From Marinobacterium iners (lineage in GTDB: Bacteria > Pseudomonadota > Gammaproteobacteria > Pseudomonadales > Balneatricaceae), in assembly GCF_017310015.1 (NCBI RefSeq), contig NZ_CP022297.1:310001-374000 (forward strand): 64,000 bases of DNA, in the 5' to 3' direction. Below the pieces are notes generated by a model. The model searched no databases, had not been told where the DNA came from, and was given only the letters and a program-made list of their open reading frames with translations. This document shows, piece by piece, positions 34,116 through 46,211 of this stretch (the stretch's first letter is position 1; each line of letters starts with the position of its first letter). A program made the translations under genes and the position numbers.

Positions 34116-34322
34116 GCTCTGCCAGGGAGCATGTGAGCGAAGACGGCCGCTGCTGAAACCGTAGACCAGAAGCAGTATCAGCAATACGCTGAAAATGACA
34201 CGCCAAAGCAGGCGATTGGCCGTGGTGCCATCGGCTGAAGGTCGTCGAAGCAGAGACCAAAGACTGCTGAACAGTGCGATCAATATGGCAATAAACAGCA
34301 GGACGATCAGAAGATGCAGCAT
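34020..34322 (-). CDS. DUF2909 twin-transmembrane protein with extended C-terminus
   Basis: The 100-residue small membrane protein is encoded against the cox operon. Two hydrophobic helices (LHLLIVLLFIAILIALFSSL and LLWRVIFSVLLILLLVYGF) flank a short polar loop, as in DUF2909 proteins that often sit between coxC and the SURF1 gene. Relatives usually end after a segment like RLRSHAPW. Here there is no stop and the frame runs 31 residues further into the antisense of coxC, giving a polar His-rich tail. Its ATG is only 12 bases from the divergent SURF1 ATG. Confidence 0.8.
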   Translation of the reverse strand: MLHLLIVLLFIAILIALFSSLWSLLRRPSADGTTANRLLWRVIFSVLLILLLVYGFSSGRLRSHAPWQSSEHIHKQEQPNPDHIHKMPVPGHRFKTEVLA

Positions 34323-34334
34323 GGAAATTTCCTT

Positions 34335-35069
34335 ATGTCTGATCAACCAAGTAAAGCGGATAGCCCCGCTGCATTCAAATATCTGCGCTGGCTGTTGGCG
34401 CTGCTCGGTGTTCCGTTGCTGTTTGGTCTGGGCTACTGGCAGCTGCAGCGTGCCGAACAAAAGCAGATTTGGCTCGATCAGCAGGCCGTTGAGCCGATGA
34501 CGCGTGCAGCCACTGCGCTCAGGCAGCTTGAACGCCAGGCGTGGGTGCCGGTACGACTGGAGGTTGAGCTGTTGCCATATCGTATTTTTCTGCTGGATAA
34601 CCGTACCCTTAATGGGCGTGTGGGCTACGAAGTGATCGTTCCGATGCGCGTCGATGAGGGCTCCTTGTGGCTGGCCAGTTTGGGGTGGGTTGAAGCGCCA
34701 TCCCATCGAGACCGGTTGCCTGCCCTGCAACTTGAACAACAACGCATACAGGTCGATGGGGTGCTGGCTCATCCAACCGGGTCGATGACGCTGGCAGACC
34801 TGCCCGCTGAAGTAGGCTGGCCACGACGAATTCAATCCGTCGATCTGGAGCAGATCAGGCAGGCTTTGGAGATGGAGGTTGAGGCGGTCATGCTGCACCT
34901 CAAGACGCCAGTGAGTGATCAAATCACGCCAAGGAACGCTATTCATCAAGGAGTCAGTCCACAGCGGCATCAAGGCTATGCAGTGCAGTGGTTTGCGCTG
35001 GCCGTCACATTGCTGCTCTGGCTGTTCTGGGCGGCTCGACATGGCAGGAGACAGGGCGATGGCAAGTAA
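34335..35069 (+). CDS. SURF1 family oxidase assembly protein
   Basis: The 244-residue haem-insertion factor assists delivery of haem a to subunit I. An N-terminal helix (WLLALLGVPLLFGLGYWQLQ) and a C-terminal helix (VQWFALAVTLLLWLFW) flank the periplasmic domain, with FLLDNRTLNGRVGYEVIVP and LASLGWVEAP matching SURF1. The ATG at 34335 follows GGAAATTTCC. An in-frame ATG at 34314 overlaps the divergent gene. The next gene overlaps its end by 11 bases. Confidence 0.92.
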   Translation: MSDQPSKADSPAAFKYLRWLLALLGVPLLFGLGYWQLQRAEQKQIWLDQQAVEPMTRAATALRQLERQAWVPVRLEVELLPYRIFLLDNRTLNGRVGYEVIVPMRVDEGSLWLASLGWVEAPSHRDRLPALQLEQQRIQVDGVLAHPTGSMTLADLPAEVGWPRRIQSVDLEQIRQALEMEVEAVMLHLKTPVSDQITPRNAIHQGVSPQRHQGYAVQWFALAVTLLLWLFWAARHGRRQGDGK

Positions 35070-35505
35070 TAGGTGCACTTTCTGGGCTATCTGGGCATTG
35101 GGCATGTTGCCAGTGTTGCTGGCCGTGGCGGTATATACCACAGGCGTCGGTATACCGAATGAACAGGTGAATACTGGCAGGTTGTTGCAGCCGGCAGTGC
35201 CGCTGCAGCAATGGGGCGGGCAGGCTGACCGCTTTACGCGTCATTGGTCGTTGCTGCTGGTGCACCGGAGTGGGTGTGACCATGGATGCTTGCGGCAGGA
35301 GGAAAGGCTTAAACGTATACATGATGCTTTGGGTCGGGATGCTGATCGCTTTCGGGTAAGAATGGAGGCTTCAGACGCATTGGCGCCAGGTGTTTGGGTT
35401 GTTGATCCGTTGGGCAATCTGGTACTGCATTACGGACAAGCCTATGAGGGCAAGGCAGTGCTGACTGATTTGCGACGACTGCTGAAAGCATCGAGGCTGG
35501 GATGA
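35059..35505 (+). CDS. SCO-like membrane-anchored assembly protein
   Basis: The 148-residue protein has one N-terminal helix (WAIWALGMLPVLLAVAVYTT) and a short periplasmic domain with HRSGCDHGCLRQEER, which resembles the CxxxC copper/thiol site of SCO-type thioredoxin folds. The later VWVVDPLGNLVLHYG resembles the SCO C-terminal strand. It is smaller than classical Sco1. Given its place between SURF1 and ctaA, it probably helps copper or thiol handling during oxidase assembly. The ATG at 35059 is chosen for its GGAG. It overlaps ctaA by four bases. Confidence 0.75.
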   Translation: MASNRCTFWAIWALGMLPVLLAVAVYTTGVGIPNEQVNTGRLLQPAVPLQQWGGQADRFTRHWSLLLVHRSGCDHGCLRQEERLKRIHDALGRDADRFRVRMEASDALAPGVWVVDPLGNLVLHYGQAYEGKAVLTDLRRLLKASRLG

Positions 35506-36506
35506 GTGCACTGAAGCTGGTAAGAAGCGCGATAGTACTGGCGTTGATTGTTGTGCTGCTGGGCGGCTGGACACGGCTGAATGACGCAGGCCTTGGCTGT
35601 CCCGACTGGCCGGGATGTTATGGAACGTGGGTGTTGCCATCAGATCATGTTGAGCTGGCTCAGGGCTATCCAGGAGTTGTGATTGATCTACGCAAAGGCT
35701 GGATCGAAATGATACATCGGTATGCGGCCGCTTGTCTGGGACTCGTTGTACTGATGCTGGCAGTCATCGCACTGAAAAATCGCACGGTGACAGGGTATCC
35801 GTCGAAGCTGTCGCTGCTGTTGCTGGGGCTAGTAGTATTGCAGGGGCTGTTTGGAATGTGGACCGTCACATTGAAGCTGTTACCGGTCATAGTGACGCTG
35901 CACCTGATGGGTGGTCTTGCGACATTGACGCTGCTGGTACTGCTGGAACAGCGATTGAGTCATTTTTACAACCCACAAGCTCAACCAACAGGGGGCCATA
36001 TGGGAACACGCATACTGCTGTTCTGCCTGTTCCTGCAGCTGCTGTTAGGTGGCTGGACCAGTACCAATTATGCCGGCTGGGCCTGCAGCGATTGGTTGTT
36101 GTGCAATGCAGATGAAACAGTTGGATACGACTTTTCAACCGGGCTTAATCCTTTCATGGCCATAGGGCCCAACTACGAAGGTGGGCTGCTGGATGCTCCG
36201 GCAAGAGCGGCCATTCAGGTTTCACATCGCTTGGGGGCGTTACTGCTTATAGTGGTGTCGTGTTGGGTTACGCTGTCGCTTTGGCGAAGGAGGTATCTGC
36301 GCTTTCATATCACGTTGTTTCTGGCTGCGCTGGGTGTGCAGGCGCTGCTGGGTATTGCCAATATTGTATGGATGTTGCCACTCGGGCTGGCAGTTGCACA
36401 TCACGCGGTAGCCGTGTTGCTGTTGTTGTTGGCGCTGAATCTGCACGACCGGGCGAGAAGTCCGGTAATGGAGGCAAATCATGAGTATCGTGTCGTTTGC
36501 GGGTAA
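35502..36506 (+). CDS. ctaA: Haem A synthase CtaA (COX15 type)
   Basis: The 334-residue inner-membrane enzyme oxidises the haem O methyl group to the haem A formyl group. About eight helices are arranged as two four-helix halves. The hallmark TRLNDAGLGCPDWPGCYG loop with its cysteine pair is near residues 25–42. Haem-ligating histidines lie in KGWIEMIHRYAA, IVTLHLMGG, AIQVSHRLGA and LAVAHHAVAV. The gene overlaps its upstream neighbour by four bases and cyoE by 26 bases. Confidence 0.95.
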   Translation: MSALKLVRSAIVLALIVVLLGGWTRLNDAGLGCPDWPGCYGTWVLPSDHVELAQGYPGVVIDLRKGWIEMIHRYAAACLGLVVLMLAVIALKNRTVTGYPSKLSLLLLGLVVLQGLFGMWTVTLKLLPVIVTLHLMGGLATLTLLVLLEQRLSHFYNPQAQPTGGHMGTRILLFCLFLQLLLGGWTSTNYAGWACSDWLLCNADETVGYDFSTGLNPFMAIGPNYEGGLLDAPARAAIQVSHRLGALLLIVVSCWVTLSLWRRRYLRFHITLFLAALGVQALLGIANIVWMLPLGLAVAHHAVAVLLLLLALNLHDRARSPVMEANHEYRVVCG

Positions 36507-37386
36507 TACCGTTTCAGATGCTGGCTGGAGAGACTATCTGGCGCTATGCAAGCTGAAAGTTGTCGCCGTAATGTTGCTGACATTGGTGGTTGGATTCTGT
36601 TTGGCCCAGCCGGGATTACCATCGCTGTCACTGCTGCTGATAACCAGTATAGGAGTCGGGCTAGCCGCTGCCTCGGCAGCGGCGGTCAACCATGTTCTGG
36701 ATCATAATATTGATTGCTGTATGGCAAGGACTGCGCGGCGACCGCTGCCGCAGGGGCGAGTCAGTCCGGGTAATGCGCTTCTGTTTGCAGCGGTGATCGG
36801 CAGCGCCGGGCTGTTGCTTCTTGCTACATTGGTGAACCCTCTGACGGCGGTGCTAACTCTGGCGTCGCTTATCGGCTATGCCATTGTATACACGGCTGTT
36901 CTGAAGCGAGCGACACCGCAAAATATTGTGATAGGTGGCGTTGCAGGTGCTGCACCTCCGTTACTGGGCTGGACTGCTGTGACAGGCTCGCTGGACTCGC
37001 AGGCGTTATTGCTGATGCTGATTATTTTTGCCTGGACACCACCTCATTTCTGGGCGCTGTGTATCGCTAGGAAGGATGACTATGCCCGTGCCGGGGTGCC
37101 GATGCTCCCCAATACCCATGGTGAGTCCTATACGCGGCTGCAAATTCTGCTGTACTCAATACTCACAACAGTAGTGACATTGCTGCCGTTTATTAATGGT
37201 ATGAGCGGACTTATCTATCTGGCAGGGGTCAGTATCATCAACTACCGCTTCATTGCCTGGGCTGTACGATTGAATATTTCTCGTCATCCGGGCGATCCGA
37301 TGAAAATGTTTCGTTACAGCATTGTGTACATCATGTGGCTGTTTGCCATACTGCTTGTAGACCATTATTGGCAGCTATTCGTATAA
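36481..37386 (+). CDS. cyoE: Haem O synthase (protohaem IX farnesyltransferase)
   Basis: The 301-residue UbiA-family prenyltransferase adds farnesyl to haem B, giving haem O, the substrate of CtaA. The first Asp-rich motif N-x3-D-x3-D is in NHVLDHNIDCCMARTARRPL, and the second active-site loop is WTPPHFWALCIARKDDYARA. About nine helices are seen. Its start lies 26 bases inside ctaA, which suggests coupled translation of the two haem-modifying enzymes. It is the last oxidase gene. Confidence 0.95.
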   Translation: MSIVSFAGNTVSDAGWRDYLALCKLKVVAVMLLTLVVGFCLAQPGLPSLSLLLITSIGVGLAAASAAAVNHVLDHNIDCCMARTARRPLPQGRVSPGNALLFAAVIGSAGLLLLATLVNPLTAVLTLASLIGYAIVYTAVLKRATPQNIVIGGVAGAAPPLLGWTAVTGSLDSQALLLMLIIFAWTPPHFWALCIARKDDYARAGVPMLPNTHGESYTRLQILLYSILTTVVTLLPFINGMSGLIYLAGVSIINYRFIAWAVRLNISRHPGDPMKMFRYSIVYIMWLFAILLVDHYWQLFV

Positions 37387-37484
37387 ACGGTTGTGGAGAA
37401 AGTAACGCGAACGGATTCGGGCTGAATCAATACAATAAAAATTGTAGCCTGGGGCCAAACCCGGACTGCGAGGAGGATAGTGAT

Positions 37485-38090
37485 ATGTTCCTGCAGCACA
37501 TGATGGGGGTGTTCTATCACCCGAAGCAGGAGTGGCGCTCGATACGCAATGAGCATTACTCGGCGATGCATGTATTTCTTGCCCAAATAAGTGTACTGGC
37601 AGCAATACCCGCCGTGTCACTTTTCATTGGTACCACTCAAGTTGGCTGGAGTCTGGGAGGGTCAGAGTTTGTTAAATTGAGTGTGGCCAGTGCGTTACCA
37701 GCAGCGCTCGCATTTTATGTGGCAATGTGGGTGGCTGTCGGGTTTATTGCATGGTCCATTCACTGGATGGAGAAAACCTATGGTGGGAATGTCAGCTATG
37801 AAAAATGCTTGGTGCTGACAACCTTCACCGCGACACCACTTTTTCTGTCGGGTCTTGCAGGCCTCTACCCGATGCTTTGGTTCAACGTGATTGTAGGCAT
37901 GATGGCATTAGCTTATACCATCTACCTGCTTTACACGGGGGTACCGGAAATCATGCAAATTCCTGAAGAGCGCGCATTTTTCTTTGCCACTTCAATTCTA
38001 ACGGTTGGGGTCTGTGTGTTGGTCGGGTTGCTCGCGGCAACCGCCATTCTATGGGGCACGTTTGTGCCACTTACCTATACCGCCGGTTAG
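37485..38090 (+). CDS. Yip1-family membrane protein
   Basis: The 201-residue integral membrane protein has about five helices. The N-terminus MFLQHMMGVFYHPKQEWRSI matches Yip1-domain (DUF1282-like) bacterial proteins, in which the WxxI segment precedes the first helix. The end (GLLAATAILWGTFVPLTYTA) is hydrophobic. AGGAGG lies eight bases upstream of the ATG at 37485, which decides the start. It is 98 bp after cyoE and may have its own promoter. The function in bacteria is not known. Confidence 0.8.
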   Translation: MFLQHMMGVFYHPKQEWRSIRNEHYSAMHVFLAQISVLAAIPAVSLFIGTTQVGWSLGGSEFVKLSVASALPAALAFYVAMWVAVGFIAWSIHWMEKTYGGNVSYEKCLVLTTFTATPLFLSGLAGLYPMLWFNVIVGMMALAYTIYLLYTGVPEIMQIPEERAFFFATSILTVGVCVLVGLLAATAILWGTFVPLTYTAG

Positions 38091-38107
38091 GACGCTTCCA
38101 GCACATG

Positions 38108-38141
38108 AACAACAGGCGCTCTGGCGCCTGTTGTTGTTTTG
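38108..38141 (+). terminator. Rho-independent terminator after the Yip1 gene
   Basis: AACAACAGGCGC pairs with GCGCCTGTTGTT around a short TCTG loop, followed by TTTT. It isolates the cox block from the rRNA operon. Confidence 0.88.
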
Positions 38142-38192
38142 GGGGGGGCAATGCCGGTTTTCATCTTTCTGAAACTTTTTTACACGCAGGTG

Positions 38193-38416
38193 TTGACTCC
38201 CTCAGTGGTGTCTGTAGAATTCGCCTCCTCGCTTGAGACGCTCCACCGGAAACGGTTCAGGGCAGATCAATTGAGCAAGTGGTAAGATGTTGAATTAAGT
38301 GGTTTTTTGGTTCATCATTACGCTTCTTGAGTGACTGCCGAATCGTTGTTTGAGTGCTCAGTACTGAAACAGAAAACGAAAAAAACGGTTGACACTGAAA
38401 CGGGTTGCGGTAGAAT
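38193..38416 (+). promoter_or_regulatory. Tandem rRNA promoters P1 and P2
   Basis: P1 has TTGACT (38193–38198) and TAGAAT (38215–38220) with a 16-base spacer. P2 has TTGACA (38389–38394) and TAGAAT (38411–38416), also with 16 bases. Both −10 boxes are followed by a GC-rich discriminator and a shared CCTCGCTTGAGAC segment. The pattern fits growth-rate and ppGpp-controlled rRNA promoters. Confidence 0.85.
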
Positions 38417-38470
38417 ATGCGCCTCGCTTGAGACAACAGGTTGCACCGAACGGTGCGGTTGGCCAAGCCC

Positions 38471-38482
38471 GCTCTTTAACAA
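38471..38482 (+). promoter_or_regulatory. boxA antitermination site in the rRNA leader
   Basis: GCTCTTTAACAA matches the NusB–S10 boxA consensus and lies 150 bp before 16S. A second copy is in the 16S–23S spacer at 40294–40305. Confidence 0.8.
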
Positions 38483-38631
38483 ATTGATCAGGTAATATGT
38501 GTGGGCGCTTGTCAGGATTGAGCACACAAAGCTTAATCAAGGCAAGCAACCTAACTGAATATTCATTTAGCGTTGTGTAATACCTTGAGCCGAATGAAAA
38601 GCTGCTTGCAGCTTTGAATTCACAAGATTTT

Positions 38632-40174
<1,543 letters not shown>

Positions 40175-40403
40175 AACGATTGCGAAATTCTGGCAAGCGT
40201 TCACACATATTACCTGATCGAACTGTTAAAGCTGATTGAGCTTTAAAGACTGTGCTTGTTTGAAGTACATCCTTTAAAGCTTCGGCTTTAAACGCTCTTT
40301 AACAAATTGGATCTGAAAGATTGTCTTGTATTGTTTGATACAAGCGCCAATCGGCGATAATCGTTACGAACCATTCATTTGAACAGACGCCTTCGGGTTA
40401 TAT
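40175..40403 (+). other. 16S–23S spacer without tRNA genes
   Basis: The 229-base spacer has no tRNA: no T-arm GGTTCGAATCC-type sequence and no cloverleaf is seen. It holds a boxA copy (40294–40305), a CTTTAAAGC-TTCG-GCTTTAAA hairpin near 40271–40292, and the 5' half of the stem that brings the 23S ends together. Confidence 0.85.
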
Positions 40404-43290
<2,887 letters not shown>

Positions 43291-43455
43291 ATAACGCCCA
43301 AGGCGTTTGAAATGAATGGTTCGACTGGAAACAGTCAAAACACGATTATCGGCTCGCAAGAGCACCGATTGAACGCTTGTAGCAACAACACAGACAATCA
43401 GAGCAACGTGACATACAGGCACGAGGCTCAATCAGATCCGGTTTGTACCAGTTTC

Positions 43456-43573
43456 GCCTGGCGACCATAGAGACGTGGAACCACCTGATCCCATACCGAA
43501 CTCAGCAGTGAAACGCGTCATCGCCGATGGTAGTGTGGGGCTTCCCCATGTGAGAGTAGGTCATCGCCAGGCA
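43456..43573 (+). rRNA. rrf: 5S ribosomal RNA
   Basis: CGCCTGGCGACCATAGAGAC at the 5' end pairs with CATCGCCAGGCA at the 3' end. The internal CCACCTGATCCCATACCGAA and GGTAGTGTGGGG segments are characteristic. No tRNA lies between 23S and 5S (43291–43455) or directly after 5S. Confidence 0.96.
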
Positions 43574-43584
43574 CTTAATACCAG

Positions 43585-43615
43585 AAACCCCGGTCTCGTT
43601 GAGGCCGGGGTTTTT
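43585..43615 (+). terminator. rRNA operon terminator
   Basis: AACCCCGG and CCGGGGTT form the stem, followed by five T. It begins 12 bases after 5S. Confidence 0.92.
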
Positions 43616-43625
43616 GCATTGGGGC

Positions 43626-44040
43626 GAAGTACAGGCAGACGGCAGACTTACGAGAGAGTGCCTGGATAGCCCGGTTGCACTGGGTGCATTAGGCGAGCAG
43701 GTCTGTCGGTCGCTCGATGCTATAGCGACTTCAGAGGCTATCCGACCGCTGTCAGAACGGGCCCGAGACCTGAATTTACTGGCAAAGCACTGGAGCAATG
43801 GGTCTATGAGAATAAGGTGAAACTGAAGCTTATATAGCCTGGAAAGCTGGTGCAAAACGGGTATATCGAGAGCTTCAATGGCAAATTCAGGGATGAATGC
43901 TTGAACGAGCATTGGTTCGGGGAACTGGCACATGCCTGAAAGCTAATCAGTGAGTGGCGAGTTGATTACAATGAACCAAGACCAGCATTCATCACTGGGC
44001 TACCAAACTCCGCTGGAGTTTGCATCTACCTTCTGAAAGC
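43626..44040 (+). pseudogene. Decayed IS3-family (IS407-like) transposase OrfB
   Basis: Pieces of an OrfB-type integrase-fold transposase can be read in shifting frames. LTRECLDSPVALG and ALGEQVCRSLDAIATSE come first, then GYPTAVRT and PEFTGKALEQWVYENKVKLK. After a TAG at 43835 come VQNGYIESFNGKFRDECLNE and HWFGELAHA. After a TGA at 43937 come WRVDYNE and, one base out of phase, SSLGYQTPLEFAS. The IESFNGKFRDECLNEHWF block is diagnostic of this group. Several frameshifts and two stops show it is dead. It abuts the rRNA terminator. Confidence 0.8.
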
Positions 44041-44130
44041 AGAAAACAGACTCAGCAACCAACGATATCATTGGAAGCCGACTAGATTAAATGTCGGGGG
44101 GGAGTACCGCTTCGTTCAGTCAGAGGCGAG

Positions 44131-44349
44131 TGCCTCACCCGTTTGAAGCCCTCAAAGTAATGGCATGTACTAGGCCTTCGTGAGGCGTTTAAACTGGACT
44201 ATGTGTATCTGAAGGTTCTTCCTGGTGCTGCGACTGTTATGACCAGGTTGCCGAAATGGATCGAGGACCATAATCGCAGCCACCCATATCTGGGATTGAA
44301 AATGAAATCTACCTGGGAGTAGCGTGTGGAACTGGCATCAAACGAATGA
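44131..44349 (+). pseudogene. Second decayed IS3-family transposase fragment
   Basis: The C-terminal part of another OrfB can be read: PV-stop-SPQSNGMY, AFVR, then after a frameshift FKLDYVYLKVLPGAATVMTR and LPKWIEDHNRSHPYLGLKMK. This resembles the SPQSNGMAEAFVKTFKRDYV…HPHKGLKM ending of a different IS3 subgroup from the neighbouring remnant. Stops are at about 44137, 44170 and 44321. GGTGGTGTCCGGTTTAGCGG at its right may be the old element end. Confidence 0.7.
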
Positions 44350-44758
44350 GGTGGTGTCCGGTTTAGCGGGCCCCGCTACAAACAACAGCCGGAACGGTAA
44401 GCGCGTCGGGCAAAAGAAAGGGCCCGGCGCTCTCCCTGCGGCGGGCCCTGTCACTGACTTCCCTGTCAGTCGCTGCTTCAGTCCCGAAGCAGGCGATGAG
44501 GTACGAACTCCTGTCGTCTTGGTCACACCTTGTGAACCTCAGGGGCATAATAGGGGTGTGATATGAGCGGGTATATAGGAAAAACTCTTATATTGTCCGT
44601 GCAGACATTTAAATAATGATCTATGTCAAAACATGGGGTGCTTTTCTGAAAGGGCTACCCCGTATTCAAAGCGGCGTAGCCCACATACCTCTTCCCCTAC
44701 GCTCAAGGTTTGTGGGGGCACGCACTTTGATGCCTGTAGTGGTCGGACTTGACCAAGG
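44350..44758. other. Intergenic remnant region with two hairpins
   Basis: I see no gene here. A strong GC stem (AGGGCCCGGCGC with GCGGCGGGCCCT, about 44419–44449) and a second short hairpin (ACTGAC…GTCAGT, about 44453–44470) stand side by side. They could be an old terminator, a phage packaging or origin hairpin, or an element end. The rest (44541–44758) is AT-richer and featureless to me. Confidence 0.4.
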
Positions 44759-45232
44759 AAAGCTACAAAACTGAGCTAATTGAATACGCTTTGGTATGGT
44801 TTTCATGAACACACCCTGCGCGATGGTGTGCGCAGGAAGACTGCGCTTATTAATATGGCGGCTCGCCTCAAGGACCCGGCAGCAATCAAGCTGACACCGA
44901 CAGCGTACATGAAAGACCGTCGCAATCGTTCTGAGTCAGGGATTACCGATAAGACACTGAACAATGAGCTGACGTATATCCGCGCGGTGTATAGCGAACT
45001 CTATGCACTGGACCAGGTGAAATACGAAAACCCTTTGGCCAAGGTGAAACCGCTCAAGCTGCAGCAGATAGAATTATCCTGGTTAACACAGGATCAGATA
45101 CAGGAGTTGCTCGACGTTATCCGCTCCCGATCGGCAGGGGCGAACCCTCACCTGGAGCTGATTGTACTGGTGTGTCTGGCAACGGGTGCCCGTTGGTCAG
45201 AGACCGAAAACCTTAAACCGTCATCTGTACGG
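44759..45232 (+). pseudogene. Truncated inovirus-type tyrosine integrase
   Basis: The frame is clearly paralogous to the intact phage integrase at 56613, from its residue 58 to about 211: LWYGFHEHTLRDGVRR, SGITDKTLNNELTYIRAVYS, ELSWLTQDQIQELLDVIR and CLATGARWSETENLKPSSV. An in-frame TAA at 44777 interrupts the N-terminal part. At about 45232 the similarity ends abruptly, so the HxxR…H…Y catalytic half is missing. This is the trace of an older inovirus insertion in the same place. Beyond the break the frame runs antisense into the AlpA gene. Confidence 0.85.
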
Positions 45233-45409
45233 AATAGGGCATTCCAGCCAGCCAACAGAATTGGCCGTCAGGCGAACAGGGCGGGGGAACTCACCTTTAC
45301 TCATCAGGCGGTAGATGGTGGTACATGACAGGCCACAACGGGCCTCAACTTCGGGGCGGCGGAATATCTGAACCTTACGGTTCCGAGTGGTGGTGTCGTG
45401 TGTATTCAT
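45221..45409 (-). pseudogene. AlpA-family regulator, 3'-truncated
   Basis: The 62-residue frame (MNTHDTTTRNRKVQIFRRPE) shows the AlpA/MerR-like helix-turn-helix VEARCGLSCTTIYRLMSKGE, then FPRPVRLTANSVGWLE. Relatives continue with a further helix after VGWLESEV. Here the frame changes to CPIPYR and stops exactly where the integrase remnant begins, so the gene lost its last residues at the junction. AlpA proteins activate excision of P4-like elements, which suits the P4-type integrase 0.8 kb away. Confidence 0.75.
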
Positions 45410-45594
45410 GTCGGCATAGCCTCTCTGTAACTGTATTCGGATCGGTAAACGGTCGGAGTACAGCGAACAGGGGCGGGCCTGCCGGAGTGGTGGCCTTGTG
45501 GTCTATGCCAAGGGCGATATAGGGGCGCTCTGGATCGGGGTCAGGGTCGGGGTCATCTGGTCCCCCGCCACCTGAGTCAGTGATTACAGCGCGG
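45410..45594 (-). other. Short gap before AlpA with an acidic open frame
   Basis: On the minus strand an open frame without a good start codon runs from about 45628 into AlpA. It includes a repeated Asp-Pro stretch (DDPDPDPDPER) encoded by GGGTCAGGGTCGGGGTC repeats near 45537–45555. It may be a degenerate leader gene of the P4-like element. Confidence 0.3.
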
Positions 45595-45984
45595 CTACCC
45601 GGTGCGCTGGCGGGCCTGTCGGTCAGGCATCATGGGAAGGTGCTCGAAGCCAAGAATAAAGGTGTTTTGGCTTAGTTTGGGCAGCCTTGCCATGCGTCGA
45701 TTAGATGCGGCTTTTTTGTTATCAACACTGAGTAAGCGGTTAAGCATACATTTCAGCTCAGGTGACGATTTTTTGCCTTGATAATCTGGATGGCTTTTTT
45801 TGAATACTCTTATCAGTCCCTTCCGGTTGTGCCTGCTTACTGACGCACAAAAGAGTATCCATAGAGACGGGTTGCGGCCCTCTTCTGAGTCAAGACGTTT
45901 CTGGTGGTCAATGTGCCTGTATTTGTCGCCCATCAGGGCGCTATTCATCCCTGGGTATTTGCACTGGTACTTGGCTACTTGCAC
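45595..45984 (-). CDS. Hypothetical protein of the P4-like element
   Basis: I do not recognise this 129-residue basic protein, which starts MQVAKYQCKYPGMNSALMGD. It is rich in Lys, Arg, Ser and Asn, and has HIDHQKRLDSEEGRNPSLWI and KKSHPDYQGKKSSPELKCML. The start is a GTG preceded by AGGTGG. It lies between the integrase and AlpA genes on the same strand, the typical place for small accessory genes of P4-like elements. Because neighbours on both sides are damaged, it may also be a remnant. Confidence 0.5.
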   Translation of the reverse strand: MQVAKYQCKYPGMNSALMGDKYRHIDHQKRLDSEEGRNPSLWILFCASVSRHNRKGLIRVFKKSHPDYQGKKSSPELKCMLNRLLSVDNKKAASNRRMARLPKLSQNTFILGFEHLPMMPDRQARQRTG

Positions 45985-46060
45985 ACGGCCACCTGTTCTT
46001 AATTACAGTGCTGTCAGTCTATACAGTATTGCCGTAGGTTTTCAACTATTCCCATTAATT

Positions 46061-46187
46061 ACCCTCCATATTCGGGAGGGTGGCCCCAGTGGCCCCAGTG
46101 GTGGGGCCGGGTAGTGGGGCAATAGAACCCCAGCAATTACGGGGCTTTGCGAGTAGTGGCCCCAGTGGCCCCACTGGCCCCACCACA
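46061..46187. repeat. GGCCCCA repeat cluster
   Basis: An ACCCTCC/GGAGGGT hairpin (46061–46081) is followed by many copies of GTGGCCCCA and its complement. A direct repeat GTGGCCCCAGTGGCCCCA occurs at 46080–46097 and 46156–46173. The copies can fold into large GC stems. The cluster lies just downstream of the P4-type integrase stop and may act as terminator or protein-binding array. Confidence 0.6.
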
Positions 46188-46211
46188 AAAAACCAACCTG
46201 TAACAGAATGA

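Noticed and set aside
34020..35141. 373-codon minus-strand frame across the SURF1 gene
   Set aside because: Only its last 101 codons are real (DUF2909). The upstream part is antisense to SURF1 and has no start signal.
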